Below, one piece after another: positions 51,901 through 61,932 of a stretch of DNA of 64,000 nt (positions within the stretch are counted from its first letter, which is position 1; each line of letters opens with the position of its first letter). The DNA is from Chitinophagaceae bacterium. GTDB taxonomy: Bacteria; Bacteroidota; Bacteroidia; Chitinophagales; Chitinophagaceae. Both the position numbers and the translations under genes were made by a program. The notes under the pieces are model-generated. The model searched no databases, was not told the origin of the DNA, and saw only the letters and a program-made list of their open reading frames with translations. The stretch covers positions 124,001 through 188,000 of the forward strand of contig JAFKGQ010000007.1 of NCBI GenBank assembly GCA_017307755.1, given 5' to 3'.

Positions 51901-52618
51901 GTTGAATGGGGATATTATTGTCGGTGATAGCGGCTGAGATCTCGATGCTGTCCGCCAGATAGCCGCTGATCTGCAGGTTGAGGTTGGAGGTCACCACGGC
52001 ATCCTGGCTGTTGCCAAAAGTGATGCTTCTTCCAAAGCTGCCGTTGTAGGTGATATTCCCAAAGTTGAAAAAGTTGTCGCCCCCTGTACCTTCGGCGCCG
52101 CTGTTAAAAACGTAGGGATGGGCAAGAAAATGACTTTCGATGCTGTCGTAGTTGAAACGCCGGGCAGGGGCATTCAGCCTGTAAGGCAGGCTGCGATAGA
52201 CAACGAGGATGCTGTCCTTCCCGGGAGGAGGGTGAATCCAGGTCAATGTGCCGTTGACCCAATCGATCGTATAGTCCGAGTCGCTGACATCCTTGGGAAA
52301 AAAGGCTCCGGGGACAATGCTGGCCGAGTCGATGGGAATGTGTCCCCCTTTTACAGGTATAAATTTACGGTGGAGATTGGACAGACTGGATACAGGGGGT
52401 TTGGGAGGACGGGGAGCAGGGCTGCGAACAGGCGCCATACGGCGGGGTTTCAGGGTGTCGGCCAGGTGAAGGGTGCTGTCTTTCAGCAGCCGCAGGGTGT
52501 CGGCCGGATGATGCCCCGTATCAGCCAAAGGAGGCCCCGTCGGGGGCTGTTGAGCCATCGCTTGGAAGGATACGCAGCACCAAATAAAAATGAGTATAAG
52601 CAGCCTTACGATCAACAA
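48947..52618 (-). CDS. Large outer-membrane beta-barrel-type protein of unknown function
   Basis: 1,223-residue protein with an N-terminal signal peptide (VRLLILIFIWCCVSFQAMA), a Pro-rich linker (about 60-80), then a soluble domain with DYTIDWVNGTLTWIHPPPGK and IVVYRSLPY-like beta structure, and a C-terminal half dominated by alternating aromatic beta strands typical of Bacteroidota outer-membrane barrels. The segment SDSIEISAAITDNNIPIQPD is reminiscent of proteins with secretin-like or SprA-associated architecture, but I cannot name the family. No ATG fits: the frame opens only with TTG at 52618 directly before the signal peptide (an internal ATG codes for Met21 at the cleavage site). The gene is convergent with the coiled-coil gene and divergent from a small lipoprotein gene. 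Confidence 0.78.
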   Translation of the reverse strand: MLIVRLLILIFIWCCVSFQAMAQQPPTGPPLADTGHHPADTLRLLKDSTLHLADTLKPRRMAPVRSPAPRPPKPPVSSLSNLHRKFIPVKGGHIPIDSASIVPGAFFPKDVSDSDYTIDWVNGTLTWIHPPPGKDSILVVYRSLPYRLNAPARRFNYDSIESHFLAHPYVFNSGAEGTGGDNFFNFGNITYNGSFGRSITFGNSQDAVVTSNLNLQISGYLADSIEISAAITDNNIPIQPDGTTANLNEFDKILLQFKKKDWALTMGDIDLRQNQNYFLNFYKRMQGASFETTNQLSKNFSNKTLVSAAIAKGKFTRNIFQGLEGNQGPYKLQGANGELYFIVLAGTERVYIDGKLMQRGEDQDYIINYNTAEVTFTANRMITQDARIQVEFEYADRNYLNVNLYLYDEAVISNKLKLRLGLFSNSDSRNSPINQSLTQDQTKFLSKLGDSINRAFYPVSTIDTFAAGKILYKKIDTTYTNAAGVIVHDSVFVFSTDAHTTLYSLSFTNVGAGYGNYVQDLNGVNGNVFLWVAPVGGQMQGSYEAAQFLVTPKTQQVMTVGAGYTPGKNTVLSAEVAKSHYDVNTLSSIDKANDNGYAAKFGFKNTLPVSSAAKGLQLTTNLGYEYVQANFKPLERLRPVEFTRDWGMALNVGPATERLYNAGVMLSDKKQNSLRWDIARYLRSDGFTGTRHTFTHKQDFHGWHFNDQVSVTKSDSTNFSGSYLRPSFDVSKQFVHLKNYMIGASYSMERNVDRDKQTDTITSTSFAFQTIQAYLRSPVEKPDRWGLTFTNRENSYPYGKSLLIGDRSKTFNLSVDLLKNPHHQFHVNATYRNLRIVRTDLTSQRADNSLLGRAEYLVNEWKGLLKGNVLYEVGSGQEQKKSFTYLQVPAGTGQYAWIDVNKDGIQQLSEFVLAQFQDQAQYIRVYTPTNEYIKANYNTFNYSFTLTPRSVINLTKSGHFSRVLAKVIVQSSMQLTQKQQAKGFVQLNPFKSPINDTSLITRTLITVNTFSFNRMDPHWGVDLTNTRNGSKTLLTYGYETRQLVEWMARIRINLSRNIALSTVFRQGTNQLSNTGQNFDSSNYYLRQWSSEPNLTYTRGANFRIGMGYKYSYKINKPEFGGQKYTSGAYNMDLKYNIVQSTSIQSKFTYNEIAYKIKDANASTTSSVSYVILEGLLPGKNYLWNIDLTKRLGSSLELSIQYEGRKAGDSRVVHTGRAALRALL

Positions 52619-52722
52619 CCTGGATTTCCTATAAAATGCTTAAAATTAGGAATTATTGTACAGTTGCTGCCGCGATCCGTCCGCTTTTACTGTCTGACGC
52701 CCAAGACCCAACCTCATCCGAA

Positions 52723-52941
52723 ATGAAAATACCCCCCCTTTGCCTTTTCTTTGCCGCAGGCTATCTGTTATCCGGCTGCTATTCGGTACGGCAGCAAGCT
52801 TACTATGTCAGTCCTATTAATGGTCATCCAAATGATTATCAGCCGCTTCCACAAACCATCGACAGCACGCAGACTGCTGTGCCGCCTTCCTCGATGGCGG
52901 GGCCGGCTTTACCGCGGGAGTCACCCAGGCCCGGACATTGA
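52723..52941 (+). CDS. Small putative lipoprotein, possibly a truncated remnant
   Basis: 72-residue protein with a lipoprotein signal (LFFAAGYLLSGC, lipobox LSGC at about 15-18). The mature part YYVSPINGHPNDYQPLPQTI recalls the start of longer Chitinophagaceae surface lipoproteins. After DSTQTA the sequence turns into a proline-rich stretch that looks like an out-of-frame reading. In the neighbouring frame the same DNA reads AFLDGGAGFTAGVTQARTL, similar to a barrel strand end, which suggests a deletion/frameshift. I hold the remnant idea at low confidence; the small lipoprotein itself is moderately supported. Confidence 0.5.
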   Translation: MKIPPLCLFFAAGYLLSGCYSVRQQAYYVSPINGHPNDYQPLPQTIDSTQTAVPPSSMAGPALPRESPRPGH

Positions 52942-52995
52942 ACGTCAGGGTACATTATCGCCTCTCCCGGCCAAGGAACACAGGACCTCGAAGAT

Positions 52996-55451
<2,456 letters not shown>

Positions 55452-55477
55452 CGTATAATGTTCCATATATAAAATTG

Positions 55478-55891
55478 CTATGTGGTGCTTTTGTTTTTTA
55501 GATAGTTCAGGTAATTCTTATACCTGATCTTCTTTTTATCTTTCGGGTCAAAATTATACCAGTAGATCCAGGCTTTTTTCTGTGCTCCCGAACGCATCCG
55601 GACATTGGTCTTCAGCCGTACGAACTCGGCCGTCCTGTCCTCGGGTCCGGAAAGACCTTCATACTTATCCAGAAGCTTTAATACCTTCTCCGGGTCGGAT
55701 AACAGGAACAGGTCCCCGATGACCTCGGCTCCTTTACTGTCCCTTACAGCGCCGGGATAACGTCCCAGATCATATAAAGATGCCCCTATCTTCCCCTGTC
55801 CTACATACTCCAGGAGATGACTGACCCTGTTCTTTAACTTCAGGTCATAATCCCTGCGCAGTGTTCCATATACGAATAAATACTCAGGCAT
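55478..55891 (-). CDS. Gamma-glutamylcyclotransferase-like (AIG2/GGCT) protein
   Basis: 137-residue protein of the gamma-glutamylcyclotransferase-like (AIG2/GGCT) fold. [13 protein letters not shown] carries the substrate-binding YGTL motif, and LDKYEG holds the probable catalytic glutamate. Family enzymes act on gamma-glutamyl peptides or amines. The gene begins 2 bases after the 148-residue membrane-protein gene and both lie between sdhA and sdhB. It is richer in A/T and lysine than its neighbours, consistent with later acquisition. The substrate is unknown. Confidence 0.85.
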   Translation of the reverse strand: MPEYLFVYGTLRRDYDLKLKNRVSHLLEYVGQGKIGASLYDLGRYPGAVRDSKGAEVIGDLFLLSDPEKVLKLLDKYEGLSGPEDRTAEFVRLKTNVRMRSGAQKKAWIYWYNFDPKDKKKIRYKNYLNYLKNKSTT

Positions 55892-55893
55892 CT

Positions 55894-56340
55894 TTAAACA
55901 TATCCTAAAAGAGCTTTCAATTTTTCAAACCCATACTTGTCTATCCATTGCTGACAATCCGCATCGTCCTTGATCTTTCTAAGGTAATAGTCGAATACCT
56001 CATATACCTGATCAAAAGACAGTTGATGTCTGGAATATAATACCCCGATGAATTCGAAAAAGTTCAGAAAATCGGTGAACTTCTCCTCATTGACACGTCT
56101 CTCCTTTTCATCCGCCGCCAAAAGTTTTCCGGATAGTTCGTTATAATCCAGCCAGACCCTTACCTCTTTATAGGTAGGCGTTTCAAAAAACTTCTCAAAC
56201 AGCGATTTGACCCACTCAGCCCGCTTGATCTGCGTCTGACTTCTATAGTTGAAGGCAGCTACCAATACGCCCGCCCCCGTACCAAGGGCTCCGACGATCT
56301 TTGCCCCCCATTCAACCCAGTCCGTCCAAAACCATGGCAT
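55894..56340 (-). CDS. Small membrane-anchored protein of unknown function, inserted in the sdh operon
   Basis: 148-residue protein with one N-terminal membrane helix (about 13-31, IVGALGTGAGVLVAAFNY), followed by a mostly alpha-helical cytoplasmic domain rich in charged and aromatic residues (WVKSLFEKFFETPTYKEV, DFLNFFEFIGVLY). The layout resembles DUF4760-type proteins, but I am not sure of the family. It starts 18 bases after sdhA and is followed by the GGCT-like gene after 2 bases. No role in respiration is known. The pair may be a small cargo inserted into an operon. Confidence 0.72.
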   Translation of the reverse strand: MPWFWTDWVEWGAKIVGALGTGAGVLVAAFNYRSQTQIKRAEWVKSLFEKFFETPTYKEVRVWLDYNELSGKLLAADEKERRVNEEKFTDFLNFFEFIGVLYSRHQLSFDQVYEVFDYYLRKIKDDADCQQWIDKYGFEKLKALLGYV

Positions 56341-56358
56341 AGTATAAGGTTTAGCATT

Positions 56359-58329
56359 TTATTTATAGCTTCGCTGAGTGGGATGAGCCACTTCGAACTC
56401 CAGGTTCTCCTTGTGCAGGTCCCAGCCGTCCCCCTTGTATTCCCATGCCGCCACAAAAGCAAAATGCTCATCGTCACGTTTGGCTTCCCCATCCTCCGTC
56501 TGCATTTCTTCCCGGAAATGACCGCCACAGCTTTCCCTGCGTTGTAACGCATCCATACACATCAGCTCTCCCAACTCTATAAAATCCGCTACCCTGCCGG
56601 CCTTATCCAGTTCTGGGTTGAACTCCCCGATCTCGCCTGTTACCCTGACGTCACGCCAAAACTCGGCCTTGAGGGCCCTGATCTCTTCAATAGCCTCTTT
56701 CAAACCCGCTTCGTTACGGGCCATACCGCATTTATCCCACATGATCTTACCCAGCCGTTTGTGAAAACTCTCGGGGCTTTGGGTTCCGTTGATATGCTTC
56801 AACTGGCTGATACGGTCTGCTACGGCTTTTTCAGCAGCTTCAAATGCCGGATGAGAAGTAGGTATGATTGCGGTACGGATCTCGCCTGCCAGATAATTCC
56901 CGATCGTATAAGGGATGACGAAGTATCCGTCCGCCAATCCCTGCATAAGGGCCGATGCTCCCAGCCTGTTGGCGCCGTGATCGCTGAAGTTCGCTTCGCC
57001 CAATGCATAAAGCCCCGGCACCGTGGTCATCAGCTCATAGTCTACCCAAAGCCCGCCCATCGTATAGTGTACAGCCGGATAGATACGCATGGGCGTCGTA
57101 TATGGGTCTTCACCGGTGATCTTGTTGTACATGTCGAAGAGGTTGCCATACTTTTCTTTCACCACGTCCATTCCATGCTTGCGGATCTCTTCGGGAGAAG
57201 GGTTTTCAATGCTATGCTTCCGGCATTCGATCTTGCCATACCGCTCGATGGCAGATGCATAGTCCAGGTAGACGGCCTGCCTGGACGACCCCACGCCATA
57301 TCCTGCATCGCACCTCTCCTTGGCCGCCCTGGACGCCACGTCACGGGGTACCAGGTTACCAAAGGCGGGATATCTTCTTTCCAGATAATAGTCCCGCTCT
57401 TCTTCAGGTATCTCATTGGGCTTGCGGGGATCATTCTTTTGCTTAGGCACCCAGATCCGGCCGTCGTTACGTAGAGACTCCGACATAAGGGTCAGCTTCG
57501 ACTGATGGTCGCCCGTAACAGGTATACAGGTAGGATGTATCTGCGTAAAACAGGGATTGCCAAAATAAGCGCCCTTTTTATGAGCTTTCCATGCCGCTGT
57601 CACATTGCTGCCCATGGCATTGGTGGAAAGATAAAATACATTGCCATAACCACCACTGCACAGCAATACGGCATGTCCAAAATGTCTTTCAAGTTCGCCC
57701 GTGATCAGGTTGCGGGCGATGATCCCACGCGCCTTTCCGTCGATGACCACCACATCCAGCATCTCATGACGGGTATACATCTCCACATTTCCCAACGCCA
57801 CCTGTCTTTCCAGCGCCTGGTAAGCCCCGATCAGCAATTGCTGGCCTGTCTGCCCTGCCGCATAGAACGTACGTTGTACCTGGGTGCCGCCAAACGAGCG
57901 ATTGCTGAGCAGCCCTCCATATTCACGGGCAAAAGGAACGCCCTGGGCCACACACTGGTCGATGATATTGGCGCTCACCTCGGCCAGACGATGCACGTTG
58001 GCCTCCCGGGCGCGGTAATCGCCTCCTTTAATAGTATCGTAGAACAAACGGAAAACACTGTCGCCGTCATTTTGGTAGTTCTTGGCGGCATTGATCCCTC
58101 CCTGAGCCGCAATGCTATGCGCACGGCGCGGAGAGTCCTGAAAGCAAAATGCCTTTACCTTATAACCCAGCTCCCCCAAAGAAGCCGCTGCCGACGCCCC
58201 GGCCAGTCCGGTGCCGATGATGATCACTTCCAGGCTACGCTTGTTGGCAGGGTTCACCAACTTAACATGTCCTTTATAATCTTCCCATTTGCTATCCAAA
58301 GGGCCTGCAGGAATGTTTGAATTCAGCAT
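56359..58329 (-). CDS. sdhA: Succinate dehydrogenase/fumarate reductase flavoprotein subunit
   Basis: 656-residue flavoprotein that oxidises succinate in the TCA cycle or reduces fumarate. FAD motif [15 protein letters not shown], the segment [12 protein letters not shown] (with the histidine for covalent FAD), HPTCIP, and the active-site arginine region in RNDGRIW and [11 protein letters not shown] are present. It is full length for the Bacteroidota form. It follows sdhC after 30 bases. Confidence 0.96.
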   Translation of the reverse strand: MLNSNIPAGPLDSKWEDYKGHVKLVNPANKRSLEVIIIGTGLAGASAAASLGELGYKVKAFCFQDSPRRAHSIAAQGGINAAKNYQNDGDSVFRLFYDTIKGGDYRAREANVHRLAEVSANIIDQCVAQGVPFAREYGGLLSNRSFGGTQVQRTFYAAGQTGQQLLIGAYQALERQVALGNVEMYTRHEMLDVVVIDGKARGIIARNLITGELERHFGHAVLLCSGGYGNVFYLSTNAMGSNVTAAWKAHKKGAYFGNPCFTQIHPTCIPVTGDHQSKLTLMSESLRNDGRIWVPKQKNDPRKPNEIPEEERDYYLERRYPAFGNLVPRDVASRAAKERCDAGYGVGSSRQAVYLDYASAIERYGKIECRKHSIENPSPEEIRKHGMDVVKEKYGNLFDMYNKITGEDPYTTPMRIYPAVHYTMGGLWVDYELMTTVPGLYALGEANFSDHGANRLGASALMQGLADGYFVIPYTIGNYLAGEIRTAIIPTSHPAFEAAEKAVADRISQLKHINGTQSPESFHKRLGKIMWDKCGMARNEAGLKEAIEEIRALKAEFWRDVRVTGEIGEFNPELDKAGRVADFIELGELMCMDALQRRESCGGHFREEMQTEDGEAKRDDEHFAFVAAWEYKGDGWDLHKENLEFEVAHPTQRSYK

Positions 58330-58359
58330 GACGTATAGTTTCTGTTCTTTTTTGGATTT

Positions 58360-59049
58360 TTAATTCACCCACTCAAAATACATGGACAAAGGCATCATGG
58401 CAAATGCCAGCGGCACGATGATGGAAAAGCCGATGCCGACGCCCTTGATAAGACGTATGTACCGGCTGTTGGAGACACCCAGGCTACGGAAGGCGCTTTG
58501 AAATCCATGCAGCAGGTGATAGGCCAGTGAGATACACCCCACCAGGTAGAGGATCACCACCCAGAGGTGGCCGGCAAACGTATCCCTCATAAGGCTGTAC
58601 AGGTCATGCACGTCCACGCCGGGAACATAGCTGACCTCCGGCATTTCTCCAAAACGCGAAGGCACCCAGAAATCTTTTAAGTGTATAACAAGGAACAATA
58701 ATACAAAAGTACCGAGCCAGCCCATATACCTGGAGTACCATTTGCTGCCCTTATTACCCATGGGCACCTGGTAGCCAACGCTTCTCTTCTTACGATTTTG
58801 CAGCTCGAGCGTGTAAGCCTGCACAATGTGGGCGATAAAGCCGAGAAACAGCCCTATCTCCAATACCCTGGGTACGACGGTGGAGCCAAGGAAATGCGCC
58901 GCCAGATTGAACATCCGGCCGCTGTCCATGGCCCAGATGGTGGCATTGACGCTTACATGCACCACCAGGAAGAGGATCAGGAATATCCCCGTGAAACCCA
59001 TTACGAATTTTTTGCCTACGGAAGAAGTAAAGAATTCAGACCATTTCAT
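58360..59049 (-). CDS. sdhC: Succinate dehydrogenase cytochrome b subunit
   Basis: 229-residue membrane subunit with about five helices, the single-polypeptide diheme type (as in Bacteroidota and epsilonproteobacteria) that anchors SdhAB and exchanges electrons with menaquinone. Histidines in several helices (VVHVSVNATI, LGFIAHIVQAYT, FLVIHLKDFWV, SLAYHLLHGFQ) are the expected heme ligands. First gene of the operon sdhC-sdhA-[two inserted genes]-sdhB. Confidence 0.94.
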   Translation of the reverse strand: MKWSEFFTSSVGKKFVMGFTGIFLILFLVVHVSVNATIWAMDSGRMFNLAAHFLGSTVVPRVLEIGLFLGFIAHIVQAYTLELQNRKKRSVGYQVPMGNKGSKWYSRYMGWLGTFVLLFLVIHLKDFWVPSRFGEMPEVSYVPGVDVHDLYSLMRDTFAGHLWVVILYLVGCISLAYHLLHGFQSAFRSLGVSNSRYIRLIKGVGIGFSIIVPLAFAMMPLSMYFEWVN

Positions 59050-59222
59050 AATTAAATAGATATTAGAATGACGGGCTGTCCGCGCAAATTTAGCACAGGA
59101 ATGCTTTTAAAAATTTTTTTGTTTTAACTTTTTTGCCCTGATCATCAGGCGCTCACAGGGACATCATCCTCAATTTTCATGTCAAATTCCCCGTTGTTTA
59201 GTATATTAGCCGCCAAATTTCG

Positions 59223-59292
59223 ACCGTCCCGGGCCGGTGGTCCGGGCGGTGCGTTGATAAGACCTGAGTAAAAACGCCTGGAAAAGGCGTTT
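59223..59292 (+). promoter_or_regulatory. Two stem-loops in the accD leader
   Basis: ACCG-T-CCCGG (59223-59232) pairs with CCGGGCGGT (59242-59250), and AAACGCCT (59272-59279) pairs with AGGCGTTT (59285-59292). The second lies 36 bases upstream of the accD start. Their purpose is unknown; they could also be the end of an upstream transcript. Confidence 0.5.
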
Positions 59293-59328
59293 CGTGTAGA
59301 AGGGATTAAAAAATGAACGAGACAAATA

Positions 59329-60249
59329 ATGAAAGAAATGAAGCAAGAAGACGATTTTGAAGCAAACCTGGCAGGTGACGAAGGGCAAAGCGAAGAGAGC
59401 AAAAGCGGTTGGTTCAGGCGCATCAAAAAAGGCATTCTGACAAGTACAGCCGAAAAAAAGGAGACACCCGAAGGCCTTTGGACCAAGTGCCCGAATTGCA
59501 ATTATATATGTACAGTGACTGAATTACGGGAAAATCTTTTCGTATGCCCCAAATGCAACCACCATCACCGCATCGGCAGCACGGAATATTTCGAGATCCT
59601 CTTTAACGATAATCAATACGAAGTCCTGTTTGAGGACATCCGTTCCAAGGATTTCCTGCACTTCACGGACCTGAAATCCTACCAGAAACGCCTGGAAGAA
59701 ACCTGGTCCAAAACTGACATCACGGACTCTATCCGGGTGGCTACCGGTGAAATAAAGGAGCATGCCATGGTAGTTGGCTGTATGGATTTTGAATTCATCG
59801 GCGGCTCGCTGGGCAGCGTCATGGGAGAAAGGATCTCCAGGGCCGTGGACCACTGCCTGCAACACCATCTGCCGCTGCTCATCATTTGTAAATCGGGCGG
59901 GGCCCGTATGATGGAGAGCGCTTTTTCATTGATGCAGCTGGCCAAAGTGTCCGGCAAACTTTCTCAATTGACGGACGCCAGACTCCCCTATATTTCCTTA
60001 CTTACCGACCCTTCTTTCGGGGGCATTTCCGCATCCTTTGGCATGCTGGGTGACCTGAACATAGCCGAGCCGGGTGCGCTCATCGGGTTTGCAGGCCCCC
60101 GTGTCATCAAAGAAACCATAAAAAAAGACCTTCCGGAAGGCTTCCAACGCAGCGAATTCCTCCTGGAACACGGCTTTCTCGATTTCATCGTCAACCGGAA
60201 AGAACTAAAAGACAGGATCGCAACCCTGCTTACCCTTTTCCAAGGCTAA
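59329..60249 (+). CDS. accD: Acetyl-CoA carboxylase carboxyltransferase subunit beta
   Basis: 306-residue AccD, which with AccA transfers the carboxyl group from biotin to acetyl-CoA in fatty acid synthesis. It has the zinc ribbon CPNC (Cys54, Cys57) and CPKC (Cys73, Cys76), then the crotonase-like domain with [11 protein letters not shown] and [14 protein letters not shown]. An acidic N-terminal extension of about 30 residues precedes the usual start. A second ATG lies three codons in. It is followed by smpB. Confidence 0.95.
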   Translation: MKEMKQEDDFEANLAGDEGQSEESKSGWFRRIKKGILTSTAEKKETPEGLWTKCPNCNYICTVTELRENLFVCPKCNHHHRIGSTEYFEILFNDNQYEVLFEDIRSKDFLHFTDLKSYQKRLEETWSKTDITDSIRVATGEIKEHAMVVGCMDFEFIGGSLGSVMGERISRAVDHCLQHHLPLLIICKSGGARMMESAFSLMQLAKVSGKLSQLTDARLPYISLLTDPSFGGISASFGMLGDLNIAEPGALIGFAGPRVIKETIKKDLPEGFQRSEFLLEHGFLDFIVNRKELKDRIATLLTLFQG

Positions 60250-60271
60250 CGACGGAGAAAGCACCCATTTT

Positions 60272-60718
60272 ATGAGCAGCGAGATAAAGAACAGATCAGC
60301 CTATCACGACTATTTCATCGAGGATAAATACGATGCGGGTATGGTATTGGCCGGCACAGAGGTCAAATCGATCCGGGAAGGAAAAGTGAATTTTGTAGAC
60401 AGCTTCTGCGCCTTTCACCAGGGAGAGCTTTGGATAAAGAATATGCATATAGCAGAGTACCGCCTGGGAACGACCAACAATCATATTGCCGTCCACGACC
60501 GCAAACTGCTCCTCACCCGGCGCGAACTGCGTAAATTGGAAAATAAGCTCAAGGATAAAGGTTATACCATTGTCCCCCTCCGTATCTTCTTTAATGAAAA
60601 GGGCTATGCCAAGTTGGAGATAGGACTCGGCAAAGGGAAAAAACTCTACGACAAACGGGAAACCATCAAACAAAGAGATACGCAAAAGGAAATAAAAAGA
60701 TATCTCAACAGGCCTTAA
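60272..60718 (+). CDS. smpB: SsrA-binding protein SmpB
   Basis: 148-residue SmpB, the partner of tmRNA in rescue of stalled ribosomes. [43 protein letters not shown] and the basic C-terminal tail that enters the ribosomal A site are all typical. The ATG follows accD after 22 bases, so the two are probably one operon. The tmRNA gene itself is not in the window. Confidence 0.96.
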   Translation: MSSEIKNRSAYHDYFIEDKYDAGMVLAGTEVKSIREGKVNFVDSFCAFHQGELWIKNMHIAEYRLGTTNNHIAVHDRKLLLTRRELRKLENKLKDKGYTIVPLRIFFNEKGYAKLEIGLGKGKKLYDKRETIKQRDTQKEIKRYLNRP

Positions 60719-60838
60719 GACAGCCAACCCGCGGCTCATTCCCAAACCTGGAAAGTCATAAAAAATTATGCGCCAGTGCAGTGCATTTTCGCCTTTCATA
60801 AACGTTATTACTATCTTCGTCCGGACATTCATCGCCTG

Positions 60839-61909
60839 ATGCAAAGACTCTTAATTATATTTTGTCTGGCCGCCGCACCCCGCTTGTACGCCCAGACGGC
60901 CACCGGGTCCTGGTATGGCCGTGCCGATGTGGAATTGGCAGGGTTACACAACAATTACCTGACCGAACTGATCATTAAACAGAAAGGCAATAAGGTAGAA
61001 GGTATATTCGGCTACTATTTCCGGGACAAATACCAAAGCTTCTTTGTCCATGGACGCTTTAACCCAAAGACACGGGAAGTCATCATCCAGAATATCCCCA
61101 TTATCTATTTCAACTCCAACTCCACCGTCAACAGCATCGACTGTAATACCAATTTTGTCGGCGTCATCATCAGCAGCCGGGTCCAAAGTACCCTGAAAGG
61201 CGCTTTTTACCGTGACGAGAAATATAAATACCTCTGTCCCGATATTAAGGTTTCCTATACACTGGACAGGGATGACCAACACCACGACAGCTTGCAGGAA
61301 ATGAGCGTATCCAACGGAAAGGTCTGGAAACCTCAGGCCGACGACTATGTGGTGGATGCGGTAAAAACCGATCAGCCAAAAAGGACGCCGCCTGTCGCCG
61401 CAGCCATGACACAGACGCCTCCGCTCGCGGATACGCCCGCCGCTAAATTGCCGGATACGGTAGTGGCCGTGCAGCAAACCGCTCCGCACATCGACACACC
61501 GGCTGCCGCCCCGGCACCTCCGCTGCAACCAGACGCCGGCAAGATCGCCGAATCCTTCTCTAAAAGGAAGGAGATCGTTACCCGAACGCTGGAAGTAGAG
61601 TCCGACTCCGTAAGAATAAGCTTTTATGACAACGGTGAGATCGACGGGGACAGCATCTCCGTATTCGTCAACAAAAATATAGTGATTTCACATCAGGAAC
61701 TGGCCGCCAAGGCCCTGACGATGTATCTGCACCTGGATAGCGCCATGGATGTGAATGAGGTCAGCATGTTTGCCGAAAACCTCGGCAAATACCCTCCCAA
61801 TACCGCCCTCATGGTGGTGACGGACGGGAAGAACCGTTATGAAGTATTCATGAGCAGCAGCCTGACGGAAAACGCCACCATCCGGATCAAACGTAAAAAA
61901 AACCCTTGA
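60839..61909 (+). CDS. Secreted protein of unknown function with Pro/Ala-rich linker
   Basis: 356-residue protein with a signal peptide (MQRLLIIFCLAAAPRLYAQ, cleaved before about 20). Two domains are joined by a low-complexity linker (about 185-255, rich in Pro, Ala and Thr). The first domain (about 20-165) has beta-rich segments with SWYGRADVELAGLHNN and YRDEKYKYLCPD. The second (about 255-350) has DSVRISFYDNGEIDGDSISV, NVIVxHQELAAKALTM-like and IRIKRK sequences, which I recognise as a conserved Bacteroidota domain without function. The ATG at 60839 directly precedes the signal peptide; an upstream ATG at 60776 is unlikely. It converges on parC. Confidence 0.78.
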   Translation: MQRLLIIFCLAAAPRLYAQTATGSWYGRADVELAGLHNNYLTELIIKQKGNKVEGIFGYYFRDKYQSFFVHGRFNPKTREVIIQNIPIIYFNSNSTVNSIDCNTNFVGVIISSRVQSTLKGAFYRDEKYKYLCPDIKVSYTLDRDDQHHDSLQEMSVSNGKVWKPQADDYVVDAVKTDQPKRTPPVAAAMTQTPPLADTPAAKLPDTVVAVQQTAPHIDTPAAAPAPPLQPDAGKIAESFSKRKEIVTRTLEVESDSVRISFYDNGEIDGDSISVFVNKNIVISHQELAAKALTMYLHLDSAMDVNEVSMFAENLGKYPPNTALMVVTDGKNRYEVFMSSSLTENATIRIKRKKNP

Positions 61910-61921
61910 CAGGGCTTTTTT
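61895..61921. terminator. Bidirectional terminator between the secreted protein gene and parC
   Basis: A stem around CCCT-TGAC-AGGG with A-runs before and T-runs after overlaps the stop of the upstream gene. One mismatch separates the short GC core from the A/T flanks. Confidence 0.6.
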
Positions 61922-61932
61922 TACAAGATTAA

